The notes beneath the pieces are model-generated. The model had not been told where the DNA came from. It was given only the letters and a program-made list of their open reading frames with translations, and did no database searches. Both the position numbers and the translations under genes were made by a program. Positions 46,648 through 56,565 of a stretch of DNA of 64,000 nucleotides are shown here, piece by piece (position 1 is the first letter of the stretch; each line of letters opens with the position of its first letter). Location of the stretch: contig CP137683.1 in the NCBI GenBank assembly GCA_037976565.1, forward strand, positions 2,080,637-2,144,636, given 5' to 3'. This DNA comes from Mesocentrotus franciscanus. Lineage: Eukaryota > Echinodermata > Echinoidea > Camarodonta > Strongylocentrotidae.

Positions 46648-49447
46648 CAGGGGTGTCGATTTGTATCCGTGGTTGGGGGGATGATAGGTGCCAAAATATT
46701 TTCGGCAATGGATCAAAGCAACCAAGAGGTAGAAGCGTGTGGCAGGTTGCACCCCCTCCCTTCCAAGTTATTAACTTTTCAAGTCACCCTCAATAAAGAT
46801 AACATTTCAGAGAATATAAGAGTGGTAATAAAATTAATAACATGCTAAATGTTAGTCCTGACTCTTGCCTGCAGTGTAGGCCTACCAGACTGATATCATC
46901 TATTTTTAAACGAAATTTAGACATTACCAAAAAAATCCAATGGTGAGGGATATCAACTTGTGAAAGTATTATGTTACCAGTGGGCAAATGCATTAATAAG
47001 CAACCAGGAAAGGTTCATGTAGACAGAAAATTCTTTATTTCCTGGTGATAGAAACATACATTTTATGAATATTGATGTCTCCAAACAACATTCATCGTGA
47101 AAAACCCATTCCAATATTCTGTGTAAGGAGATCTCAAAAAACATAGTTCTCATTAGTAAATGAAAAACATATTGCTTTTGGTTCTTCATTTGACTCTCTT
47201 CCTTCTTTAATTAAACCAACTGAATCCTCTCTGCGGGAAACTCAATTCAATGAAACAGAATATCACTGATGCAAAATTTGGTTCTCAAAATGACAGAAAA
47301 TTTCCACTCCTGATCTCATACAAACTGTCTGTTTCTTAAAAACATAATATAAAACTTACGTTCCAACTACCAAACAACAAACTTCCATTATCTCCTTCTT
47401 CACCCAGATATACTTATCATACCAGATACGCTCTAAAATATAAGCATAATATTCCCTAAGGCCCTGACCAGAGCACTATTTTTTCTTCAAAAACTATAAC
47501 CAGTCTTAGAAGGTGCATTATTATTGGAAGGGTGTTATAAACAAAAAGTCCCAAATTTCATTCAATCTTTTTGTTTCTTGGTTTTCTTTTCACTTTCCTT
47601 TTAAGCCCTGTCAATAATGTGACATTGATTATTTACTCGTTTTTAATTAGTTTTTGAAGAACTCCTAGGTGAAAGAAATCATAACTATTCTTGAATATTA
47701 TTACTTGTTTTAGAACATGTTGGGCCTGTCTCACATTGCCTTCCATCATTCCATGGCAATTTTCCATGTTTCTTTCAGCTTATTTCTCACTTCTTTTCCA
47801 TCCACTCAACTAATTCCTGATCATGCATTAACCTCATACCTACCATCACCCATGCCTAAGCTTTTTAGGGAGGTTGATCCCGTAAAGTAATTTTGACATT
47901 GTAAGAAATAAACATGAGCAATATTTCATTGTAGGTTACTTTAAAGTCAACCTCTTTTTTCATCGCCCATTCACATCAGTTCCCTGAAAGAAATGCTGGA
48001 ATATATATGTCCCTCTTTCTCTTGTCTTTCTTCCTTTTCTCTTCCCCCTTCCTTATTTCTTCTGCCCGTTTCTTCCCCTTTTCCCTTTTTCCCAGGTAGC
48101 AAGCCCATATGGGGCATATTTGTTTAAGAAAAGAAATCAAGTTCACGACTATCCTACCCGACAGGCGTTTTCCTATCACCTTCCTAGAACAAGAACACGA
48201 TTTGCTCAAAATACCTTAATATATACAGGTCCCAAGTTCTCCCTTTCCCTGTTTTAGCGTGTATTTGTATTTTATAAACCTAACTTTAGTTAATTATGTC
48301 ATTTGTAGTTTAAGGGGCCTATCCACAACAAGCTCTGCTTTTCCATAGGCTCCGCCACTATATCTCTTAAGTTCAACTGAAGGACAATTTTGTGAATAGT
48401 GTGTACCGGTATTATATTTACATGCATATTATAATCATTTTTCAATATGTTGTTACACTCTTTGTACAATGAGATATTGTGGAAACCAATAAATTATCTA
48501 AATTATCTAAAATATGGGGCCTATATGGGGATGATCTGGGTCACTTGTGCCATCTGGGCTATTGAATGGAACCCATATATGTATCCCATATGGGGCCAAT
48601 ATTTAGTAACCCATATGGGATCTATCTGGGCCAGCCCTTATGGGTTCCAGATGGGAATGAGCTGGGCGTACACATATTGGTAGAATATGAATATGCCCAT
48701 ATGGGTAACACATGGGGAAAATCTGGGTTAACCCACATGGGATATATCTGGGTTAACCAATATGGGTACCAGATGGGATTAAGCTGGGCATACCCATTTG
48801 GGCCCAGTTTAGTATGGTTTCCATCTGGGTCCCATCTGTCTTATAGGGGTCCCATATGCTTCTTGGGTGCAGATGCCTTAGGGCCCCAGATGGTTTTCCA
48901 TATGGGGCCCATGTTTCAGAGAATATGGGATCCATGTGGGTCCCACATGGGCTTGCTACCTGGGTTATTATCCTCTCTGTCTCTCATTATCTCTCTCTCC
49001 CACTCTCTACTTCTTTTTGCACTTTTGCGCTTCGCGCTTAACATTTAGCTCGTTGCTTTTTAACGCTGCGGCTTTGCATTTGGCGCACTGCATTTCTATG
49101 ATGCTGTTGATTGAATAAATTGAATAAATTCATCAATTCCTGATGAAGCCGTATGAGCGAGAATTCAATTTATTCTTGTCTCATATACGGTTGTCTCATT
49201 TACTTCGTTTTCTATTTATATATGTATGTATGTATTATGAAAATGAGATAGCAAAATGTGTATATTGATGGTCATCTTGCGAGTAATAACCATTAACTAC
49301 TCTCATCAGGCTCTCATCGTTAATTTTTCTCTTCATTTTATTTTTTATTTTTATGGTGAATTATTGGGGGGATGATGATTGTACAGGCCATCCCCCACTG
49401 AAATATTGGTGGGATATATCCTCCATCCCCCGTGATCGACACCCCTG
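46648..49447. mobile_element. 2.8-kb hAT-like element, 8-bp target duplication
   Basis: Ends CAGGGGTGTCGAT and ATCGACACCCCTG, flanked by GTAGTTAT at 46640-46647 and 49448-49455. The CAGGGGTG terminus and 8-bp duplication are hAT hallmarks. No hAT transposase was recognised inside, so it is non-autonomous. It contains the CCCATATGGG element at 48091-48964. Confidence 0.88.
48091..48964. mobile_element. CCCAGGT-ended element X filled with CCCATATGGG/CAGATGGG motifs
   Basis: Ends CCCAGGTAGCAAGCCCAT at both sides, inverted, with at most one mismatch over 23 bp. The left half (to about 48510) is ordinary; from there to the right end, CCATATGGG, ATCTGGG, CCAGATGGG and GAGCTGGGC words follow each other almost without spacer. 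The overlapping ORFs (78 and 160 codons) are translations of these repeats. Target duplication not identified. Confidence 0.8.
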
Positions 49448-49515
49448 GTAGTTATAGTTATAGAAGTAGTAGTAGTAGTAGTAGTAGTAGCAGCAGTAGT
49501 AGTAGTAGCAGTAGT
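49448..49515. repeat. TAG microsatellite, part 2
   Basis: Continuation of the tract at 46545-46647 beyond the hAT-like insertion. Confidence 0.92.
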
Positions 49516-49894
49516 CAGTAGCGTACGCAGGATTTTTTCAACGGGGGTTAAAATTTGAAAATCGCCCCGAAAATTTCACAACGACTCGGCCAGCCGCTGA
49601 ATAAGCGGGGGGAGCACATTTGTTTTTTTTTTTTTAGGGGTCCAGTTTTTGAGGAAAAATTTCGCAACGACTCAGCCGGGTAAGAGTTTTTTTTTTTTTT
49701 TGTCTCGGAAATTGGAAAAATAATGCCGACCGATATTTTCTTCAGTGTGGGGTAAGGTCAGTTTTTTCACCCTTTAGTAAAAAAAAAAAAAAAAAAAATT
49801 ACACTTGAAAACAAAAAATGAGGGGTTTCCTCCGAAACACACAAATAAAAATTGAGGGGTTTAACCCCAAAACCTCCCGCTGCGTACGCGCCTG
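49516..49894. mobile_element. 379-bp hAT-like MITE
   Basis: Ends CAGTAGCGTACGCAG and CTGCGTACGCGCCTG are inverted repeats. The flanks GCAGTAGT and GTAGTAGT match at 7 of 8. A/T homopolymers inside. Inserted in the same TAG tract as the 2.8-kb element. Confidence 0.8.
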
Positions 49895-49942
<48 letters not shown>

Positions 49943-49945
49943 TGG
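49895..49945. repeat. TAG microsatellite, part 3
   Basis: Third piece of the tract. Confidence 0.92.
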
Positions 49946-50261
49946 TAGTAATAGTTGTACAGTCAACCTGATCAAACCTGTCTTAGCGGCCTTCTCTATT
50001 ATAGAGGTCACCTATAGTGCCTCTCTCTAGGGAGGAAACATGTGTTGAAGAACCTGTCTAAAGTAGCCCCTTTTTGTGTTTCCCTTGGGTGGCCTTTATA
50101 TATAGTTTTTACTGTAGTAGTATATTTGTTTCCCTTTTCCCCCCTCTAATGCTTGTTTATTTACCGTTAGCCCGTGAAGCTTGGTTGCCTTTTTCGACGT
50201 ATCGAGCGAAGAGCGGTTTGTTTGGCACGCCTACCGCATCCCGGAAACCCTTCCATACCCA

Positions 50262-51964
50262 CCCAGGTCAAAAAAACAGTTGGGGACCAGTTGAAAGCAA
50301 CTGGTACTGGTACCAGTTGATTCCAGTTAAGTGAACGGGTTTCAATATGGAAATTGGTATAGTGGAATCAACTGGTACTGGTACCAGTTGGAATACCAGT
50401 TGTCAACTGGTACCAGTTAGGACCAGTTGAAACCACCAGTTGATTCCAGTTTAGTGAACTGGTTTCAATATGGAAATTGATATAGTGGAATCAACTGGAA
50501 TCAACTGGTACTGGTACCAGTTAGGACCAGTTGAAACCACCAGTTCTGAACTGGTACCAGTTGATTCCAGTTAAGTGAACTAGTTTCAATATGGAAATTG
50601 GTATAGTGGAATCAACTGGTACAAGTTGGAATACCAGTTGTCAACTGGTACCAGTTAGGACCAGTTGATACCACCAGTTGTGAACTGGTACCAGTTGAAA
50701 AACCGTGAGTAGATATTTCCCGTTGAATTACCAGTTGAAAACCAGTTGATCATTTAGTAACGTCCAGCAATCAACTGATAATCAATCAATAATCAATAAT
50801 CATTATTGCATGGCATCTGGCGACCAACTGAACCATATTTATATAGACTCATGCAATTTCTCCATCACATAGATCATTTGAAGTGAATTACAGTTGTGTA
50901 TATAAATGAGTGATGAAGAGTTCGTACATACATATATACAAAATTGTACATGTTTTTACTGGTTATTATATTACATATATCAGTATATATATATATTTTT
51001 ACGTCTTAAATTAGATGTAAACATGATCAGACATATATAATATACTTGTCAATGATTGACTAAGAAACTATAAATCACAAAAATGATGTGCATTGTCACA
51101 TTTGCTTGTCAGATCATGATAATTACGTTTTCTGTGAAAACATGCAAATTAATCATGAATATGCATAAGATACATTGAACTGGTTTATCTACTGGTTTTT
51201 CAACTGGTATTCTACTGGTTTTAACTGGTAAATCAACTGGCAATCTTCAATTGGTTTCAACTGGTAAATCATCTACTGGTTTCAACTGGTAAAGCAACTG
51301 GTAATCATCTACTGGTTTTCAACTGGTAAATCAACTGGTAATCATCTACTGGTTTCCAACTGGAATCAGCTGGTATCAAATGGTCCAGTTTGGCCACTGT
51401 GCTGCAACTGGAATGAAGTTATGAACTAGTAGATTTACCAGTAATAGGCCCATTGGTTTTAACTGGTATCAACTGGTCTAAGAATATACCAGTATATACG
51501 CCTATAGTTTTCAAATGGAATCAGCTAGAAACACCCATTGGGTTTCAATATGTTCCAATCGGAACCAACTGGTCTCAAATGGTCCACTAATTTGGTTTTA
51601 TGGGTTTTAAACTGGAATCAACTGGTAGATGTACCAGTAACGCCTATTGTTTTTAACTGGTATCAACTGGTGTAACAATATACCAGTATGGTTAATTGGT
51701 TTCAACTGGAATCAACTGGTTTGTTTTCAGCATGTGCCAGTAGAGTCAATGGGTTTCAACTGGGATATACTGGTGCAAGTGAAGTTTACCAGTTGTGTCA
51801 ACTGGTTTCAACTTGTACAACTGGTACCAGTTGAATCCAGTTGAAACCAGTAGAATAAACTGGCACATATCCCAGTTCCGTCAACTGGATTCAACTGGTA
51901 CCAGTTGATTCCAGTTGATACCAGTTCAAAATCCAACTGGTTTCAACTGTTTTTTTGACCTGGG
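50262..51964. mobile_element. CCCAGGT-ended element Y filled with ACTGGTACCAGTTG motifs
   Basis: Ends CCCAGGTCAAAAAAACAGTT, perfect over 21 bp, inverted. Two motif blocks (about 50280-50760 and 51180-51960) consist almost wholly of AACTGGT/ACCAGTT words in both orientations, many as ACTGGTACCAGT palindromes. Longer composite units ('gatataGTGGAATCAACTGG' type) recur in the left block. A 415-bp AT-rich spacer separates the blocks. Non-coding. Confidence 0.85.
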
Positions 51965-51968
51965 CATA

Positions 51969-52053
51969 GGCCCGAATTCACAAAGGAGGTGAAGACAAAC
52001 CAGGTTTGTTCAGACCTAGGTTTGTCCACAAACCTCCTTTGTGAATTCGGGCC
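51969..52053. mobile_element. 85-bp palindromic MITE
   Basis: GGCCCGAATTCACAAAGGAG and its exact inverse; the inner 'caaacc(t/a)aggtttg' is also mirrored. Sits 4 bp from element Y. A single related arm is at about 45153-45190. Confidence 0.85.
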
Positions 52054-52059
52054 ATAATG

Positions 52060-52850
52060 ACCAGGCATTTATTTTTCAAACGTATAAATTGTCCATAGAA
52101 AGCACAAATAACCGGTGATTATGTAAACTGCATCCTCTCCAGGTCTATTCAAGAATTTTCTTTTTCAATTCTTTCTTTCAAAATTCAGAAACTGGAAAGA
52201 TGGTCTCCGGACAAGTGACGTCAGCCACCCTCGATAAAAGTGCATGTCCCACTGCCCAATACGATTGCAAAGACATGAACAATCAGTCTAAGGCATTTGC
52301 AATTACCTTTTCAATTTCATTGTAATTTTTCTATGTATCCGTACAGCTTTTGCGGTAAAATCAGGTTCATTTGGCTAGGCGGGATAAAGGCAGACATCAA
52401 AGCAAACACAACAACACTTCGATGAAATGAGCGCGCTGTTGATCTTAAGAGTTGTTCTTCTTCACATGTCGGAATCTTTAAAGCAACGGTGCTAATTACA
52501 GATTAAAGGGTCCTTGGTAAGTAAAAATGTCATCATCTCCATTATAATGAACTCCTTTACTCGAGGGGATCTTGAAAATCGTTTTTCAACCCAATGCACT
52601 TTGCATCTAGTCACTTATTGATGCACAACAATTAACTTATGCTGGAAAATATAAATTTATCTATGGATTTAAAAGCAAGTGTATATACATATATATATTG
52701 ATTTCATAAACATGTGTACATATATATATAGGCTATATCAACCTTCTCCGTCTCTCTCCTTTCCCTCTCTGATTTTCACTATCGCACTCTTTGTTTCTTT
52801 GTCTTTCGTTTTCTCCTCTCCCTTTATCATCCTCATTCCAACACCGCTCT
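52060..52850. other. No gene recognised; CRE-like palindrome at 52217
   Basis: AT-rich. TGACGTCA occurs near 52217 and a short ORF starts at 52200 (MVSGQVTSATLDK...), but no family match or splice partner is evident. Confidence 0.4.
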
Positions 52851-52861
52851 CTCATCCAACA

Positions 52862-52922
52862 GCCACAACCACCACCACCACCACCACCACCACAACCACC
52901 ACCGCTACAACAACAACAACAA
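52862..52922 (+). repeat. ACC/ACA microsatellite
   Basis: accaccacc then acaacaaca tracts. Confidence 0.95.
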
Positions 52923-53521
52923 AGGCACTCGTCATTATTTTCAAAATTGCACGTTTAAGGCATAAAGTTGATATAGCGCTGCTATGAGCTAACTACTACT
53001 ACTGCTACTAATACTGTACAATCATGTACTACGTACAATGGGCTTTAGTCTGTAGGTTCTTTTACACTTACAACGTAGACTTATCAGACTCAAGTCTCGC
53101 TTTCTGCTTTCATGTGTTTATTTATTTATATTTACCCGGCTAGTGGGATGGTTGAACACCCTTATCAGCACGAGTGGCGTTTTTCATAGGTCTGTAACAG
53201 AAACAGCATAGTTTGAACGCTAAATGAACACATAAAAAACAATTTCTAAATTTATTTTAGGAAATATCATTATTAAATAATTCAATAATTCAAATGCTTT
53301 GCAAAAACTTAATTTAAATTCTTTGTTATGCCAATTATGATGCTTTTGTGATTATGTAAGTTTTATTTGTATCATTGTATCTTTGAATGTAAACCATGTA
53401 TACCTAATAAATCCTCTGATGAGGCAAAGAAAAAAAAATCATTATTAAATATTTTTCTTTTGATAACCGCATAGACGTAAGAACACTTTTGTCTTCATAT
53501 GAATAATGAAAAAAAAAGAAA

Positions 53522-53712
53522 GGGGGCGCGATGGCAGTGGTAGATAGAGGTGGTCTCGTAACCGGGAGGTCCCGGATTCGAAACCAAGTCAAAGCGCTCG
53601 TACCCTTTGGTAAGGCATTAATCCTGATTACCAAGTTCCTTGGAGAGGACTTAAAAGCACACATATGCTTTCACAGCAGTCAGGCAAAACAATTTAACCG
53701 ACTAATTACCAA
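53522..53712 (+). mobile_element. tRNA-derived SINE (Met-like head)
   Basis: Head GGCGCGATGGCAGTGGTAGA, B-box-like GGATTCGAAACC, then the body with 'taccctttggtaaggcatta' and 'agtcaggcaaaacaa'. Same family as 61105-61275 and 38800-38945. Confidence 0.82.
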
Positions 53713-53989
53713 ACAATCAATACACTGCGTGTAAACTGGTAAAGATGCAAAACAAAGGAACCACCTAAACAATTAAGGGCCTTTAATACTATAATAGCTA
53801 GTTCCTGTCAGGCGATGTACAGCTAGTGCGCAGTTATGCATACAAAAATGAGTACACATTTGAATAAATACGTACAGGTACTTCGTGGGTCAAAAGTAGT
53901 ACTCTAGATGTATATATATATATATATATATCGCAAATAATTATCACAAAGTAAAACTAGATGGAACTTCAACTGCGCGCAGTCGAAAA

Positions 53990-54763
53990 ATGCCTCCGCC
54001 ATAGAGCAATTTTACAAACCAAAATGGAAGCAATTTTTAAAATTCAAGTTTGATTGTAATCCATCTGTTGGTTCTAATGATAACACGATCACGAGCTATT
54101 TTAGGATACATAATGAGCCCTGTGACCTTTGACCTCGTGACCCCCAATTCTAATCAGTTCATTGACTCTGCAAGATACATACATGACCCAAGTTTGGCGG
54201 TAATCCATCAATCGGTTCTTGAAATAACGTGATCACAAGCTATTTTGCATACATAACGAGCCCTGTGACCTTTGACCTCGTGACCCCAAAATCTAATCAG
54301 TTCATTAGCTCTGCAAGATACATACATGACCCAAGTTTGGCGGTAATCCATCAATCGGTTCTTGAGATAACGCGATCACGAGCTATTTTTGCATACATAA
54401 TGAGCCCTGTGACCTTTGACCTTGTGACCCCAAAATCTAATCAGTTCATTAGCTCTGCAAGATACATACATGACCCAAGTTTGGCGGTAATCCATCAATC
54501 GGTTGAGATAACGCGATCACGAGCTATTTTTGCATACATAATGGACCCTGTGACCTTTGACCTCGTGACCCCAAAATCTAATCAGTTCATTAGCTCTGCA
54601 AGATACATACATGACCTGAGTTTGGCGGTAATCCATCAATTGGTTCTTGAGATAACGCGATCACGAGAACGGGACGTACGCACAGACGTACGTACGTACG
54701 TATGTACGCACGGACTGACAACCAGAAAACATAATTCCCCCGGCTACTTTGTAGCGGAGGCAT
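53990..54763 (+). mobile_element. Element P: four 143-bp units each with a TGACCTTTGACCT site
   Basis: Left end ATGCCTCCGC, right end GCGGAGGCAT. The direct units carry GTGACCTTTGACCTCGTGAC (sites start at 54123, 54266, 54410, 54551). Because two spacings (144, 141) are multiples of three, a 178-codon repeat ORF appears; it is not a gene. The right end has an ACGTACGT tract followed by a CGGCTAC/GTAGCGG hairpin. Confidence 0.82.
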
Positions 54764-54921
54764 AAAAGTAACCATGTATTGCCATTATAAAGAATTAAAG
54801 CTCGTTTTCATTTGATTTTTTTTTAAAGAATGACATGCGCTGCATATGAAATTCAATTGTCAGTGCCTTTTGCTTTTTCTCATGAACTGTGTACCCATAA
54901 GACATTGAGTGATTTCAAGTA

Positions 54922-55050
54922 CGGTGTTCGGTGTTGGTGTTGGTGTTGAGAGCATGGAAAGGCTGCTAAACCGAGCTCCAACACCGACGGTCAGTTTAGA
55001 AGGACGATACCGATCGCGTTATCGATAGCTCAACACCAGCCTCAACACCG
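54922..55050. mobile_element. Small foldback filled with GGTGTTG motifs
   Basis: Starts CGGTGTTCGGTGTTGGTGTT and ends with the inverse CTCAACACCGA; the interior repeats CAACACC in both orientations. Confidence 0.65.
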
Positions 55051-55139
55051 AGTGACGTCATACTCTACAGGCGAAAAGTCTTGCAATAAAAGCATAATCC
55101 TTTCAGAAATTCCATTAAAATTACATCATATCGAATATC

Positions 55140-56040
55140 AAATGTAAAGTCATATTAAACGAGCTGAAGACATGGAATTTCACAAGTTGACCTCTGTGAC
55201 CCTTGACCTACATGCTCCAAAATCTAAACAGATCGTCTTCCTATGGTGATACATACTATCATTAAGTTTGAAGTGAAAATTCTCCAGTGGTTCTTGAGAT
55301 ATCGCGATAACGATCTCAATGTATGGAATTTCATAAGTTGACCTCTGTGACCCTTGACCTTTGACCTACGTGCTCCAAAATCTAATCAGATTGTCTTCCT
55401 ATGGTGATACACACTATCATTAAGTTTGAAGTTTAAATCTCCAGTGGTTCTTGAGATATTATGATAACAATCTCAATGTATGGAATTTCATAAGTTGACC
55501 TCTGTGACCCTTGACCTTTGGCCTACGTGCTCCAAAATCTAATCAGATCGTCTTCCTATGGTGATACATACTATCCTTAAGTTTGAAGTTTTACATCTCC
55601 AGTGGTTCTTGAGATATCATGATAACAATCTCAATGTATGGAATTTCATAAGTTGACCTCTATGACCCTTGACCTTTGACCTACGTGCTCCAAAATATAA
55701 TCAGATTGTTTTCCTATAGTGATACATACTATCCTTAAGTTTGAAGTTTAAATCTCAAATGGTTCTTGAGATATCGCGCTAACAAACTCAATACAAGGAA
55801 TTTCATAAGTTGACCTCTGTGACCTGTGACCTTTGACCTACGTACTCCAAAATCTAATCAGATCGTCTTCCTATGGTGATAAATACTATTCCCGAGTCTT
55901 AAGTTTAAATCTTAAATGGTTCTTGAGATATTGTGATAATTACGGTCAAACGGGACGGACGTACGGACGGACGTACGGACGTACGGACGGACAACCCAAA
56001 AACATGATGCCTCCGGCACCACCTTCGGTGGCGGAGGCAT
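55140..56040 (+). mobile_element. Element Q: five 157-bp units with nuclear-receptor-type half sites
   Basis: Units begin at TTGACCTCTGTGACCCTTGA (55187, 55338, 55495, 55653, 55810). Most contain TTGACCTTTGACCTACG. The right end has an ACGGACGG tract and an ATGCCTCCG/CGGAGGCAT hairpin as in element P. The left terminus was not found, so this copy may be truncated. Confidence 0.8.
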
Positions 56041-56089
56041 AAAAATATGTATAATTAAGTAGTATCTTAAAAGTATGAGTGAATGAGTA

Positions 56090-56210
56090 GGGGAGAGAAA
56101 GAGAGATTAAGAGAGAGAGATATGGGGTAGAGAGATAGAGATCGCGAGAGATGAGAGAGAGAGAGTGAGATGAGAGAGAGAGAGAGAGGGTGAAGAGTGG
56201 GGAGACGGGG
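56090..56210. repeat. GA-rich microsatellite
   Basis: agagagag tracts with ggggta interruptions. Confidence 0.93.
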
Positions 56211-56565
56211 TGGGGAGAAATATGATATCATTAGTATTTGTCAGGTGCAGATCTCTTAACAAAATGTTCTGTACGTGATATCAATTAATATGTCCCAGGC
56301 TAAATTCTCATCAAGAAATTCAGTTGCGCCAACAATCAATGCACGTTGTACAAGAGGCGTCATTCCGTTTGGGTTATTGAGGAAAATCAGTGCGTGCATG
56401 CGCCTGATTCTAAGCAATGATCATCGCTCATTTTGCATTCATTTCTCTTACGATGTCATGGCGCATCAAAGGTAGCGCCAGTCGCAGACGCATTCCCGCG
56501 TCAGCAAAGGACGCCTCGATCGTCACTTTTTGTTTTAATGATTGTCACTTTTATGATGAAGTCGA

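Noticed and set aside
48566..49048. 160-codon Gly/Met/Trp-rich ORF
   Set aside because: Direct translation of CCCATATGGG-type motifs.
54229..54765. 178-codon repeat protein
   Set aside because: Arises because tandem unit spacings happen to be near multiples of three; the first unit (143 bp spacing) is out of frame and the element is non-coding elsewhere.
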